Source: an uncultured Oscillospiraceae bacterium
GTDB lineage: Bacteria; Bacillota; Clostridia; Oscillospirales; Oscillospiraceae
Length of the DNA: 27,393 bases
Direction: 5' to 3'
Assembly: GCA_910577525.1 (NCBI GenBank)
Contig: CAJTLI010000030.1
Coordinates: 1 to 27,393, forward strand
Shown here: in pieces, positions 1-7,717 of the stretch
How the letters are laid out: the number at the start of each line of letters is the position of its first letter
Position numbering within the stretch: the first letter of the stretch is position 1
Position numbers and translations under genes: made by a program
Notes under the pieces: generated by a model
The model's database searches: none
What the model was told of the DNA's origin: nothing
Seen by the model: only the letters and a program-made list of their open reading frames with translations

Positions 1-67
1 TCTTCACCGGGTCGATCTTGATTTCTGTTGTGTCAGGCACCTGCTTGACACAGACGAGTATGTTCAT
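1..67 (-). CDS. etfB: Electron transfer flavoprotein beta subunit, N-terminal fragment
   Basis: Only the first 22 codons are in the window; the gene runs off the left edge. The translation starts MNILVCVKQVPDTTEIKIDP, the hallmark N-terminus of EtfB, which begins the nucleotide-binding fold. EtfB pairs with EtfA to carry electrons between acyl-CoA dehydrogenases (for example butyryl-CoA dehydrogenase) and other redox partners in the cytoplasm. The ATG at 65-67 is preceded by an AGGAGG site at good spacing. A promoter lies directly upstream, so this gene appears to be the first of its operon. Whether bcd and etfA follow cannot be seen. Confidence 0.88.
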   Translation of the reverse strand, partial: MNILVCVKQVPDTTEIKIDPVK

Positions 68-102
68 CTTGGGTTCCTCCTATCTGAATTTTTTTGGGCA
101 TA

Positions 103-128
103 CAGTTTACCATTTGTCAGTTTACCAT
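103..128. repeat. Two 11-bp direct repeats in the etfB promoter
   Basis: CAGTTTACCAT occurs at 103-113 and again at 118-128, perfect copies with a 15-bp period. One copy overlaps the proposed -10 box of the etfB promoter and the other lies just downstream of it. This is the arrangement expected of a tandem operator, though no regulator can be named. Confidence 0.5.
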
Positions 129-147
129 ATGCGCGGCGGATTGCCAA
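119..147 (-). promoter_or_regulatory. Predicted sigma-A promoter for etfB
   Basis: Read on the minus strand, TTGGCA (142-147) is followed after 17 bases by TAAACT (119-124). The etfB start lies about 50 bases downstream, with its ribosome site in between. Confidence 0.5.
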
Positions 148-251
148 GCCTTTTTCTTGATAGTTTATTTTTTAACAAACGAAGTCTGCTTTGCCCCTGT
201 CCGGCTTTGATCCGCCGCCCCGCAACGGCCCGGCCGGGCGGGAACAGAAGA

Positions 252-281
252 GGAGAGGCGGCGGTTTTCCGCTGCCTCTCC
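252..281 (-). terminator. Terminator-like hairpin after padR
   Basis: GGAGAGGC (252-259) pairs with GCCTCTCC (274-281), and the stem continues inward with one mismatch. It sits just past the stop of the PadR gene on the minus strand. The following bases are only moderately T-rich, so it may be a weak intrinsic terminator. Confidence 0.5.
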
Positions 282-293
282 CCTTTCCGGGAC

Positions 294-596
294 CTATTTG
301 ACGCCCAGGGCAGACAGGGCCTCCAGCAGGGTTCGCCACTGCTTGAGCAGCGCGCCGTACCGGGCCAATCCCTGGTCTGTGATGTGGTAGTATTTCCGGG
401 CGGGGCCGCCGGAGGTCTGGCCCAGATACTGCTGGGAGCAGCCCTCCCGGCACAGCCCCCGGAGCAGGGCGTAAATAGCGCTCTCCTGGGTGTCGGGGAA
501 GGTGTCGTGGAACCGCCGGAGCAGCTCGTAGCCGTACTGGTCCCCCTGGGACAGCAGGTGGAGCAGGCACAGCTCGATGAGGTCCTTTTTCAGCAT
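294..596 (-). CDS. PadR-family transcriptional regulator
   Basis: A 100-residue protein with the features of short PadR regulators. It has an N-terminal helical part (MLKKDLIELCLLHLLSQG, then the YGYELL motif), a recognition segment (ESAIYALLRGLCREG), and a wing ending in the GGPARKYYHIT signature at about residues 63-73. A C-terminal helix follows for dimerisation. PadR proteins are winged-helix repressors that often control a neighbouring membrane protein. Its ATG overlaps the stop of the upstream membrane-protein gene in an ATGCTGA arrangement, so the two are translationally coupled. It is the last gene of the operon, whereas PadR usually precedes its HAAS partner. The effector is unknown. 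Confidence 0.88.
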   Translation of the reverse strand: MLKKDLIELCLLHLLSQGDQYGYELLRRFHDTFPDTQESAIYALLRGLCREGCSQQYLGQTSGGPARKYYHITDQGLARYGALLKQWRTLLEALSALGVK

Positions 597-1405
597 AGGG
601 CCACCCCCGTGCCGGCAAGGCCGATGAGGGTGATCTCCACGCTGTAGGGCAGGGGAAAGAACAGAGAGGCCAGAGTCAGGGTGGGGTCCATGGAGGAGAA
701 CGTGGCCAGGACGCAGAAAGCCAGCATCATCGCCGACAGGCTGAGGACGTATACCGCCCGCCAGCGGCGGTCCCGGGTGCGGGCCTTCACCAGCGCCGTG
801 ATCCCCAGGATGACCAGCGGAACGGCCCCCCACTCCAGCAGGAGCGCCAGGAGATGGCCTCCCTCGTAACCACCGGCCGCGGGCCACACAAAATCGGCGG
901 GAGGATACCAGGCCGGATCGGCCAGCACGCCCTCGGGAAACAAGATGAGCTGCCAGGATATCCACCACATGACCCCCATCACCGCCAGCAGAACTGCCAG
1001 CCACAGGAGGATGGCCCGGGGAAGGGGCGTCCTGGCCTCCTCCCGGCCGGGCCGGAACCAGACCAGGGCCATGGCGGTCCCGGCGATGAGAAAGAGGCGG
1101 CAGAAATGGAGGCCGGGGATACTGGAGGAAAACATGCTGAACCACACGGGATACGGTCCGCCGGGCAGGGGGCTGACGCCGGGGATCAGGATGCACAGGG
1201 CCATTACCGCGAAGGCCGCCAGCCAGGTGTAGTAGGATTTTCTGTCGGCCAGCGCCCGGATTACCGTCCGGGGCTTGCCCAGGTCCCGGGCCAGCTCCGG
1301 GTCGGCCACGATGTCCCGGTAGTCGGCCAGCACGTCCTCCGCCTCCTGCCGGGGGAGCATCCAACGGGCCCAGCGCTCCAGCCGGGTCATGTAATTGCTT
1401 TTCAT
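590..1405 (-). CDS. HAAS-like membrane protein, second tandem copy
   Basis: 271 residues. The cytoplasmic N-terminus (residues 1-50) carries LERWARWMLPRQEAEDVLAD followed by a YRDIV segment. This resembles the HAAS/DUF1700 domain, a helical module commonly encoded beside PadR regulators. About six hydrophobic stretches follow, separated by charged loops, so it is an integral membrane protein with a C-terminal membrane anchor. The start at 1405 is set by an AGGAGG site and by alignment with the upstream paralogue. The first 55 residues are nearly identical to that paralogue, while the rest has diverged. Likely role: membrane sensing or signalling coupled to PadR (inference). The exact function is not known. 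Confidence 0.72.
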   Translation of the reverse strand: MKSNYMTRLERWARWMLPRQEAEDVLADYRDIVADPELARDLGKPRTVIRALADRKSYYTWLAAFAVMALCILIPGVSPLPGGPYPVWFSMFSSSIPGLHFCRLFLIAGTAMALVWFRPGREEARTPLPRAILLWLAVLLAVMGVMWWISWQLILFPEGVLADPAWYPPADFVWPAAGGYEGGHLLALLLEWGAVPLVILGITALVKARTRDRRWRAVYVLSLSAMMLAFCVLATFSSMDPTLTLASLFFPLPYSVEITLIGLAGTGVALC

Positions 1406-1434
1406 GGGGATGTTCCTCCTCTCCAGGTTCCCGC

Positions 1435-2310
1435 TCAGCATAAGGCCGCCCCCGCGCCCACAAGGCCCGCGGCGGTCACAATGCCAAACCGCCACAGATA
1501 GGGCTGAAACCAGTTGGCGAGAAGGGCATCGTGCAGCGGGTTGATGCTGGAGAAGTTTTCCAGCATCGCCAGGACGGCCAGGGTCAGCACCGCCGCTGTC
1601 AGGGCCAGGAGATAGACCGCCGCCCACCGGCGGTCCCGGGTCCAGGCCTTTACCAGGGCGGCCATCCCAACCAGAGCCGTCACCAGGCCGGTCCCGTCCA
1701 GCCAGACCATCACGGCCCACATGGCGTTGGAGGTTGTTCCATGGTAAGCGGGGCCGTCGCACTCACCGATAAAGGCGGTGCTCTCCGTCCAAATGGTCAT
1801 AAACAGCTCCGGGTAGGAGCAGCAGCGCCAGACGGCCCACCAGGCCAGGGCGATGTACGCCAGCATCAGCACCGCGCACAGGGGGAGTCCCTTGGAGAGG
1901 GGACGGTTTCCCTTCTCCCCCCGGAGCCGGAACCACACCAGGCACAGGGCCGTCCCCACCGTCAGATGGAGAATGGGCAGGGCGGACAAAATGGTGTACT
2001 CCGGGTCGCCCGGCAGCCAGCCGCCCCCCCACTCATACCAGCGAGAGACGTGCCAGAAGGGGGTCAGCGGGCTGTAGCCCAGCGCCGCCGCCAAGTGAAG
2101 AACGGCCAGAGCGGCGAATACCCCCAGCCAGGTGTAGTAGGATTTCCTGTCGGCCAGCGCCCAGATCACCGCCCGGGGCTTGCCCAGATCCTGAGCCAGC
2201 TCCGGGTCGGCCACAATGTCCCGGTAGTCGGCCAGCACGTCCTCCGCCTCCTGCCGGGGGAGCATCCAACGGGCCCAGCGCTCCAGCCGGGTCATGTAAT
2301 CCTTTTTCAT
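1435..2310 (-). CDS. HAAS-like membrane protein, first tandem copy
   Basis: 291 residues, first gene of the operon, with an AGGAGG site and a good promoter upstream. It begins MKKDYMTRLERWARW and shares almost all of its first 55 residues with the gene downstream. Shared motifs continue in the membrane part (ALVKAxTRDRRWxAVY near residue 210; an FSS(I/M)(N/D)P segment), showing that the two arose by duplication. It has about six predicted membrane segments. The N-terminal segment looks like the HAAS/DUF1700 domain found with PadR regulators. A soluble or exported role is unlikely because there is no cleavable signal. Function beyond the PadR association is unknown. Confidence 0.72.
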   Translation of the reverse strand: MKKDYMTRLERWARWMLPRQEAEDVLADYRDIVADPELAQDLGKPRAVIWALADRKSYYTWLGVFAALAVLHLAAALGYSPLTPFWHVSRWYEWGGGWLPGDPEYTILSALPILHLTVGTALCLVWFRLRGEKGNRPLSKGLPLCAVLMLAYIALAWWAVWRCCSYPELFMTIWTESTAFIGECDGPAYHGTTSNAMWAVMVWLDGTGLVTALVGMAALVKAWTRDRRWAAVYLLALTAAVLTLAVLAMLENFSSINPLHDALLANWFQPYLWRFGIVTAAGLVGAGAALC

Positions 2311-2353
2311 GATGGGCCTTCCTCCTATTGCATTTTTGACTATTGTTAAAAAT

Positions 2354-2382
2354 ATAGTACCATGAAAAAGAGGGGCTGTCAA
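2354..2382 (-). promoter_or_regulatory. Predicted sigma-A promoter of the HAAS-padR operon
   Basis: On the minus strand TTGACA (2377-2382) is followed after 17 bases by TACTAT (2354-2359). The first HAAS-like gene starts about 44 bases downstream of the -10 box. It lies immediately after the liv operon terminator. Confidence 0.75.
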
Positions 2383-2392
2383 GGAAAAAATG

Positions 2393-2425
2393 AAAGCCGC
2401 CGGAGAACTCGTCCCCGGCGGCTTT
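2393..2425 (-). terminator. Intrinsic terminator downstream of livF
   Basis: AAAGCCGCCGG (2393-2403) and CCGGCGGCTTT (2415-2425) form a perfect 11-bp stem with an 11-base loop. On the minus strand it is followed by a CATTTTTTCC tract. It separates the liv operon from the HAAS-padR promoter. The stretch between it and livF (2426-2573) shows no gene or other recognisable feature. Confidence 0.75.
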
Positions 2426-2573
2426 ATTGGACTTGTCTCGCGGCCGGACGGAAACTCGTTCATGCTCCGGATTGCCACGTCAGTGCGCCGGAGGCAGCCA
2501 GCCTGTGTTTGGCCTGCCGCTGGGTGCCTACAGATTCCATTTTGCCCGGTCAGCGAACTGAAGTTCTGTTTCG

Positions 2574-2601
2574 GTTCCTTTTTCTTTCAAGAAAAAGGAA
2601 C
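2574..2601. repeat. 13-bp palindrome abutting the livF stop
   Basis: GTTCCTTTTTCTT (2574-2586) and AAGAAAAAGGAAC (2589-2601) are perfect inverted copies separated by two bases, starting right at the livF stop codon. It could act as a first terminator, protect the mRNA 3' end, or be one copy of an interspersed palindromic repeat. Confidence 0.6.
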
Positions 2602-3303
2602 TCACCCGCCCAGGTAGGCCTTTTTGACCGCCTCGTCCCGGAGCAGCTCCTCCCCGGAGCCGGTGGCCACGATCTTGCCCGTCTCCAGCACGTAGCCCCG
2701 GTCGGCCACGCTGAGGGCCATCCGGGCGTTCTGCTCCACCAGCAGGATGGTGGTGCCCGCCTTGTGGAGCCGCCGGATGATGTCGAAGATCTGCTCCACC
2801 AGAATGGGGGCCAGGCCCATGGAGGGCTCGTCCAGCATCAGCAGCTTGGGGTTGGACATGAGGCCCCGGCCCATGGCCAGCATCTGCTGCTCGCCGCCGG
2901 ACAGGGTGCCCGCGATCTGACGCCGCCGCTCCTTCAGCCGGGGGAACTGCTCGTATACCCGCTCCAGATTGGGGTCCACGCTGGACCGGGGCTGGGTATA
3001 GGCCCCCATCTCCAGGTTTTCCTCCACCGTCATCTGCTGGAAGATCCGCCGCCCCTCGGGGACGTGGGCCATGCCCAGCTCCACCACCTGGTGGGCGGGG
3101 ACGGAGGCCAGGTTCCTGTCCAGAAACTCAATGGACCCGGTGCGGGAGCGGAGCAGGCCGCACACGGTGTTGAGGATAGTGGATTTGCCCGCGCCGTTGG
3201 CCCCGATGAGTGTGACCACCTCTCCGTCATTGACCTGGAATGAGACGCCCTTGATGGCGTGGATGGCGCCGTAATACACGTTGATATCGTTGACTTTCAG
3301 CAT
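2602..3303 (-). CDS. livF: Branched-chain amino acid ABC transporter ATPase LivF
   Basis: 233 residues, the usual LivF length. Walker A is GANGAGKS (34-41), the ABC signature LSGGEQQ (134-140), Walker B LLMLDEP (154-160), and the switch-histidine region is replaced by the LivF-typical LLVEQN. It is one of the two cytoplasmic ATPases that power uptake of leucine, isoleucine and valine, or related amino acids, through LivHM. The ATG at 3303 is preceded by GAGGAGG; a longer reading frame upstream is only the antisense side of livG. It is the last gene of the liv operon, 13 bases after livG. Substrate cannot be fixed from the ATPase. Confidence 0.93.
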   Translation of the reverse strand: MLKVNDINVYYGAIHAIKGVSFQVNDGEVVTLIGANGAGKSTILNTVCGLLRSRTGSIEFLDRNLASVPAHQVVELGMAHVPEGRRIFQQMTVEENLEMGAYTQPRSSVDPNLERVYEQFPRLKERRRQIAGTLSGGEQQMLAMGRGLMSNPKLLMLDEPSMGLAPILVEQIFDIIRRLHKAGTTILLVEQNARMALSVADRGYVLETGKIVATGSGEELLRDEAVKKAYLGG

Positions 3304-3316
3304 TTTCGCGCCCTCC

Positions 3317-4165
3317 TCACTGCTGCTTGCCCAGGTAGGCCTCGATGACCGTGGGGTTGGACTGGATCTCCTCCGCCGTTCCCTTGGCGATGATCTGGCC
3401 GAAGTTGAGCACACAGATGCCCTCGCAGATGCCCATCACCAGGCTCATGTCGTGCTCGATGAGCATGATGGCGATCTGGAAGGTGTCACGGATCTTGACG
3501 ATGCTCTCCATCAGCTCGGCGGTCTCGGAGGGGTTCATGCCCGCCGCCGGCTCGTCCAGCAGCAGCAGGGACGGGTTGGTGGCCAGGGCCCGGACGATCT
3601 CCAGCCGCCGCTGGGCCCCGTAGGGCAGGCTTCCCGCCTGGTGGTCCGCCAGGTCCTGCATGTCGAAGATGGACAGCAGCTCCAGCGCCCGCTCATGGGC
3701 GGCCTTCTCCTGCCGCCAGTACTTGGGCAGGCGGAGGATGCCGGAGAACATGGAGTATTTCTCCTGGTTGTGAAGGCCGATTTTCACGTTGTCCTCCACC
3801 GACAGGCTGTTGAACAGCCGGATATTCTGAAAGGTGCGGGCGATGCCCATGCGGTTGATCTGGGCGGGAGTTTTGCCGTGGGTGTCCAGGCCGTCCAGCA
3901 GGATGGTGCCCCGGGTGGGCTGGTACACCTTGGTCAGCAGGTTGAATACCGTAGTCTTGCCCGCCCCGTTGGGGCCGATGAGCCCGGCGATCTCCGTGCG
4001 GCCCACGGTGATGTTGAACTCGTTGACGGCGGTGAGGCCGCCGAAGTTGATGCCCAGGTGGCTGCACTCCAGAATGGGGGTCTTGCCCAGGTCCCGTTCC
4101 GGGATGATGGACACGCTGGGCACGGGCACCATTTTGCCCTTTTGGAACTGCTTTTTCTCAGCCAT
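3317..4165 (-). CDS. livG: Branched-chain amino acid ABC transporter ATPase LivG
   Basis: 282 residues with Walker A GPNGAGKTT (64-72), the LivG-type signature LPYGAQRRLEI, Walker B LLLLDEPAAGMNP and the H-loop MLIEHDM. The FQNIRLF motif is characteristic of LivG. It forms the ATPase heterodimer with LivF under LivHM. About 30 extra residues precede the ATPase core (MAEKKQFQKGKMVPVP), which is slightly longer than usual. Its ATG overlaps the livM stop by eight bases (ATGGCTGA), so translation is coupled. Confidence 0.93.
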   Translation of the reverse strand: MAEKKQFQKGKMVPVPSVSIIPERDLGKTPILECSHLGINFGGLTAVNEFNITVGRTEIAGLIGPNGAGKTTVFNLLTKVYQPTRGTILLDGLDTHGKTPAQINRMGIARTFQNIRLFNSLSVEDNVKIGLHNQEKYSMFSGILRLPKYWRQEKAAHERALELLSIFDMQDLADHQAGSLPYGAQRRLEIVRALATNPSLLLLDEPAAGMNPSETAELMESIVKIRDTFQIAIMLIEHDMSLVMGICEGICVLNFGQIIAKGTAEEIQSNPTVIEAYLGKQQ

Positions 4166-5243
4166 TGTCCTTGGCCCCCTTTCGCTTGGGGAGGATGCGG
4201 CCCGCCAGGGCCTTGATCCGGCTGTCGTTGGTGGCCAGCATCACCAGGATCAGCACCACGGCGTACACCAGCATCCGGTAGTCCTTGAACTCCCGCAGGG
4301 CCTCCGGCAGGAAGTAGAGCACGGCGGCGGCGATGATGGAGCCCCACATATTGCCCAGCCCGCCCAGCACCACATACACCAGCACCAGAATGGAGGTGTC
4401 GAAGCTGAACTTGCTGGCGGTCAGGTTGGAGTAATTGAGGCCGTACAGCGCCCCGGCGGCCCCCGCCAGGGCGGCGGAGGTGACGAAGGCCATCATCTTG
4501 TACTTGGTCACGTTGATGCCCACGCTCTCGGCGGCGATGCGGTTGTCCCGCAGGGCCATAATGGCCCGCCCCGCCCGGCTGCGCACCAGATTGAGGACGA
4601 TGACCAGGGTAATCATGATGAGGATAAAGCCCGCCGTGAAGGAGGCGATGGTTTCGGTGCCCGTGGCGCCCTGGGCGCCCTTGATGATGGCCATGCCGCC
4701 GGGCTCCATGCCGATGTCGTTGATGGTCAGGCTGCCGTTGAGGTTGAAGGCCATGTGCAGCCCGCGGCTGTCCCAGGCCACCAGCAGGCAGGTGATGAGC
4801 TCCTTGATGATCTCGCCGAAGGCCAGGGTGACGATGGCCAGGTAGTCCCCCCGGAGGCGGAGCACCGGCACGCCCACGATGGTCCCGGCCACGGCGGCGA
4901 ACACCGCGCCCACCAGGATGGCGATGGCCAGCCGGGCCGGGGCGGAGGGGACGGCGGCCTGGAGGCTCTGGGCGGCGATGACGCCGGAGAAGGCGCCCAC
5001 GCTCATAAAGCCCGCGTGGCCCAGGGACAGCTCGCCCAGGATGCCCACCGTCAGGTTCAGGGACACCGCCATGACAATGTAGGCGCAGATGGGCACCAGC
5101 ATTCCGGTGATGGAGCGGTTGAGCAGCCCCCGATCCCGGAGGACGGTAAACAGGACAAAGGCCAGGATGACCCCCAGATAGGTGGCAAAATCCACCTTGG
5201 TGGTCTTTTTCAGCCCCTTGATTCTGCCAATTAGTTTTTTCAT
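4158..5243 (-). CDS. livM: Branched-chain amino acid ABC transporter permease LivM
   Basis: 361 residues, mostly hydrophobic, with roughly eight to ten membrane segments. The conserved LivM sequence GELSLGHAGFM lies near residues 75-85, and the cytoplasmic coupling motif ALRDNRIAAESVGIN marks contact with LivG/LivF. It pairs with LivH to form the channel in the cytoplasmic membrane. The ATG at 5243 was chosen because it has a GAGGTGG site and gives the expected N-terminus; the longer reading frame upstream lies inside livH. It starts 10 bases after livH. Confidence 0.92.
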   Translation of the reverse strand: MKKLIGRIKGLKKTTKVDFATYLGVILAFVLFTVLRDRGLLNRSITGMLVPICAYIVMAVSLNLTVGILGELSLGHAGFMSVGAFSGVIAAQSLQAAVPSAPARLAIAILVGAVFAAVAGTIVGVPVLRLRGDYLAIVTLAFGEIIKELITCLLVAWDSRGLHMAFNLNGSLTINDIGMEPGGMAIIKGAQGATGTETIASFTAGFILIMITLVIVLNLVRSRAGRAIMALRDNRIAAESVGINVTKYKMMAFVTSAALAGAAGALYGLNYSNLTASKFSFDTSILVLVYVVLGGLGNMWGSIIAAAVLYFLPEALREFKDYRMLVYAVVLILVMLATNDSRIKALAGRILPKRKGAKDNG

Positions 5244-5253
5244 CCCGGCCACC

Positions 5254-6156
5254 TCAGACTTTCTCGGGCACGTACTTGCCCAGCAGGCCCGAGGGCCGCA
5301 CCAGCAGCACGATGATGAGCACGGCGAACAGGATGGCGTTGGCCAGCTGGGTGGAGATATACGCCTTGGCCAGGGACTCGATGATGCCCAGCAGGATACC
5401 CCCCAGAAAAGCCCCGGGGATGGAGCCGATGCCGCCAAACACGGCGGCGGTGAAGGCCTTGATGCCGGGCATGGAGCCGGTGGTGGGCATGAGGGAGGTG
5501 GTGAAGGAGCACAGCAGCACCCCCGCCATGGCCGCCAGGGCGGAGCCGATGGCAAAGGTGACGGAGATGGTGCGGTTCACGTTGATGCCCATGAGCTGGG
5601 CCGCGCCCTTGTCCTCCGAGCAGGCCCGCATGGCCTTGCCCAGCTTGGTCTGGCCGGTGAAGAAGGTGAGCGCCAGCATGATGACGATGCAGGCCCCCAT
5701 GGTGAGCAGGGAGATATAGGAGATGGACACCTGCCCGCCGAAGAGCTGAAGGGCGTTGGGCTCCTCCTGCGCGTTGGTGGCGGGGATGATGGGAGCAAAC
5801 CCCTTGGGGGACGCCCCCCAGATGAGCAGGGCGGCGTTTTGAAGGAAGTAGCTCACGCCGATGGCAGTGATGAGCACGGCCAGGGAGGTGGCCTGCCGCA
5901 GGGGTTTATAGGCCAGCCCCTCGATGACGACGCCCAGTGCGGTGCACACCGCCATGGCCAGCAGCAAGGACAGCCAGGCGGGCAGCTCCAGATAGGATGT
6001 AGCGCAGAAGGAGATATAGCCGCCCACCATGATGACATCGCCATGGGCGAAGTTCAGCATTTTGGCGATGCCGTACACCATGGTGTAGCCCAGGGCGATG
6101 ATGGCGTATACGCTCCCCAGGCTGATGCCGCTGATCAGATAGGAAAGAAATTCCAT
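5254..6156 (-). CDS. livH: Branched-chain amino acid ABC transporter permease LivH
   Basis: 300 residues starting MEFLSYLISGISLGSVYAII, the standard LivH N-terminus, followed by the MLNFAHGDV motif typical of this permease. The coupling loop is KAMRACSEDKGAAQLMGIN. It has about eight membrane segments and forms the permease pair with LivM. The ATG at 6156 has a GAGAGGAG site; an in-frame ATG at 6189 lacks one. A 135-base gap with a hairpin separates it from livK. Confidence 0.92.
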   Translation of the reverse strand: MEFLSYLISGISLGSVYAIIALGYTMVYGIAKMLNFAHGDVIMVGGYISFCATSYLELPAWLSLLLAMAVCTALGVVIEGLAYKPLRQATSLAVLITAIGVSYFLQNAALLIWGASPKGFAPIIPATNAQEEPNALQLFGGQVSISYISLLTMGACIVIMLALTFFTGQTKLGKAMRACSEDKGAAQLMGINVNRTISVTFAIGSALAAMAGVLLCSFTTSLMPTTGSMPGIKAFTAAVFGGIGSIPGAFLGGILLGIIESLAKAYISTQLANAILFAVLIIVLLVRPSGLLGKYVPEKV

Positions 6157-6242
6157 AGACGCTCCTCTCTTTCTTGTCTCATTTCTCACTATGGCAAAAA
6201 CGGGGGCGCGGGAAGCCGTACCTCCGTTTCCACCATAGAACA

Positions 6243-6269
6243 GGCGGGAGAGCCTCCCGGCAGCCCGCC
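6243..6269 (-). other. Hairpin in the livK-livH gap
   Basis: GGCGGG (6243-6248) pairs with CCCGCC (6264-6269), with a further self-complementary GGGAG/CTCCC core inside. There is no T-run after it on the minus strand. Such gaps often let the binding protein be expressed above the permeases through partial termination or mRNA protection; here that is inference. Confidence 0.4.
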
Positions 6270-6291
6270 CCTTTGCGCCGTTTTTTGGGCC

Positions 6292-7542
6292 TTACTGTGT
6301 CACGTAGATGCCGCCCTGAATGGTCACGACCACGGGGGCCTTGGCGACCTCGCCGTTGGAGCTCCAGGTCATGCCGGTGCCGGTGAGGCCGTCCACGCCG
6401 ATGGTGGGCATGACCGCCACCAGGGCCTCGCAGATCTCGGCGGCGCTCATGTCGCCGGTGCAGCCCGCGGCGTTGAGGGCCGTGTAGATGGCGTACACCG
6501 CGTCATAGCCGTCGGCGGCGAACTGGTTGGGGGTCTCGCCATAGGTGTCCTCGTACTTGGTCACAAAGCTCTTGGTCAGCTCATCGGTACCCCAGGCGTT
6601 GAAGGGGGTCATGAGCATAACGCCCTCGGCCAGGGAGGTGTCAAAACCCTCCATGGTCAGGATGCCGTCCATGCCGTCCACGCCGAAGAAGGTGGGGGCA
6701 TAGTTCATAGCCTTGGCCTGGGCCAGAATGACGGAGGCGGGCTGATAGTAGATAGGCAGGAAGATCAGGTCGGCGCCGGCGTTCTTGGCGGCGGTGAGCT
6801 GGACGGAGAAGTCGGTCTGGGTGTCCTTGGTAAAGGTGCCCTCGTTCACCACTTCCTTGCCCTTGCCGGTGTACTCGGCCACGAAGGTGTCCCGGATGCC
6901 CTGAGAGTAGGCGTCGTCATTGCGGTAGATGATGGCCACCTTGGCATCGGGCAGATTCTCGGCGATGTAATCGGCGGAGGTGATGCCCTGGTTGGGGTCG
7001 GTGAAGCAGACCTGGAACATATTGTCCTTGCCGGCGGTCACGTCGGTGGAGGAGGCGGAGGGGGTCATGGCGAACACCCGGTCCTGCCTGGCCTGGGCGG
7101 ACACGGTGATGGCCGGTCCGGTGGTGACGGTGCCCACCAGCACCTGCATCCCGTCGTCCAGCAGGTTGTTGTAGGCGTTCAGGGCGGTCTCGGGATCGCC
7201 CACGTCGTCCTGGGGATCAAACTCAAGCTTGACATCGCCGCCCATGGCGTTGATCTCGTCCACGGCGATCTGGGCGCCGTTCATGGCGGCCTTGCCGTAG
7301 ATGGCGTTCTCCCCGGTCAGGGGGCCGATGCCGCCCAGCTTAAAGGTGCCGCTGGCGCCGGTGGCAGAGGGCTCGCTGCCCTGGCTGGGCTCCCCGGCGG
7401 GCTGGGACTCCTGGGTGCCCTGGCTGGGCGCCTGAGAGGGAGCGGGGCTGCCGGTGCTGCCGGGGTCGCTGGCGCAGCTGGCCAACAGGCTGAGGCACAT
7501 GGCGCCCGCCATGAGCATAGCCGCAAGACTCTTCTTTTTCAT
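6292..7542 (-). CDS. livK: Branched-chain amino acid-binding lipoprotein (LivK/BraC type)
   Basis: 416 residues. A lysine-rich signal (MKKK) and hydrophobic core end in the lipobox LASC with the lipid-bearing Cys23. A Ser/Pro/Gln/Gly-rich tether runs from about residue 24 to 64. The periplasmic-binding-protein type I fold then starts with FKLGGIGPLTGENAIYGKAA, as in LivJ/LivK/BraC. It is anchored outside the membrane and delivers substrate to LivHM. The ATG at 7542 has an AGGAGG site. It is the first gene of the operon behind a consensus promoter. The natural ligand could be leucine/isoleucine/valine or another small amino acid. Confidence 0.92.
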   Translation of the reverse strand: MKKKSLAAMLMAGAMCLSLLASCASDPGSTGSPAPSQAPSQGTQESQPAGEPSQGSEPSATGASGTFKLGGIGPLTGENAIYGKAAMNGAQIAVDEINAMGGDVKLEFDPQDDVGDPETALNAYNNLLDDGMQVLVGTVTTGPAITVSAQARQDRVFAMTPSASSTDVTAGKDNMFQVCFTDPNQGITSADYIAENLPDAKVAIIYRNDDAYSQGIRDTFVAEYTGKGKEVVNEGTFTKDTQTDFSVQLTAAKNAGADLIFLPIYYQPASVILAQAKAMNYAPTFFGVDGMDGILTMEGFDTSLAEGVMLMTPFNAWGTDELTKSFVTKYEDTYGETPNQFAADGYDAVYAIYTALNAAGCTGDMSAAEICEALVAVMPTIGVDGLTGTGMTWSSNGEVAKAPVVVTIQGGIYVTQ

Positions 7543-7587
7543 TCTGCGTTCCTCCTATATTGATATACGCGGTCTCCAAACATCGAA

Positions 7588-7607
7588 GGGGGCACTATTG
7601 CGCCCCC
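7588..7607 (-). promoter_or_regulatory. GC hairpin in the livK 5' leader
   Basis: GGGGGC (7588-7593) pairs with GCCCCC (7602-7607) with an eight-base loop. It lies a few bases after the predicted transcription start and about 45 bases before livK, so it forms the 5' end of the mRNA. There is no T-run, which argues against a terminator; 5' stabilisation is more likely. Confidence 0.5.
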
Positions 7608-7620
7608 CAGATTGTTGACA

Positions 7621-7649
7621 ATTATATACTTGAGATTCCTGGCTGTCAA
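7621..7649 (-). promoter_or_regulatory. Consensus sigma-A promoter of the liv operon
   Basis: On the minus strand TTGACA (7644-7649) is followed after exactly 17 bases by TATAAT (7621-7626). This is a full consensus promoter about 80 bases before the livK start. Confidence 0.9.
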
Positions 7650-7717
7650 CTGTAAAAACCGACAAGGAGCACGGAAGGAGAAAAGCTGTTATATGATATT
7701 GTGACGGAGATTTGTAC

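Noticed and set aside
18..647. A 209-codon plus-strand frame
   Set aside because: Antisense of etfB, an intergenic region and padR; no ribosome site or family match.
5182..7563. A 793-codon open frame on the plus strand
   Set aside because: It is the antisense of livH and livK, rich in Gly, His, Asp and Gln repeats, as expected opposite GC-rich codons; no ribosome site.
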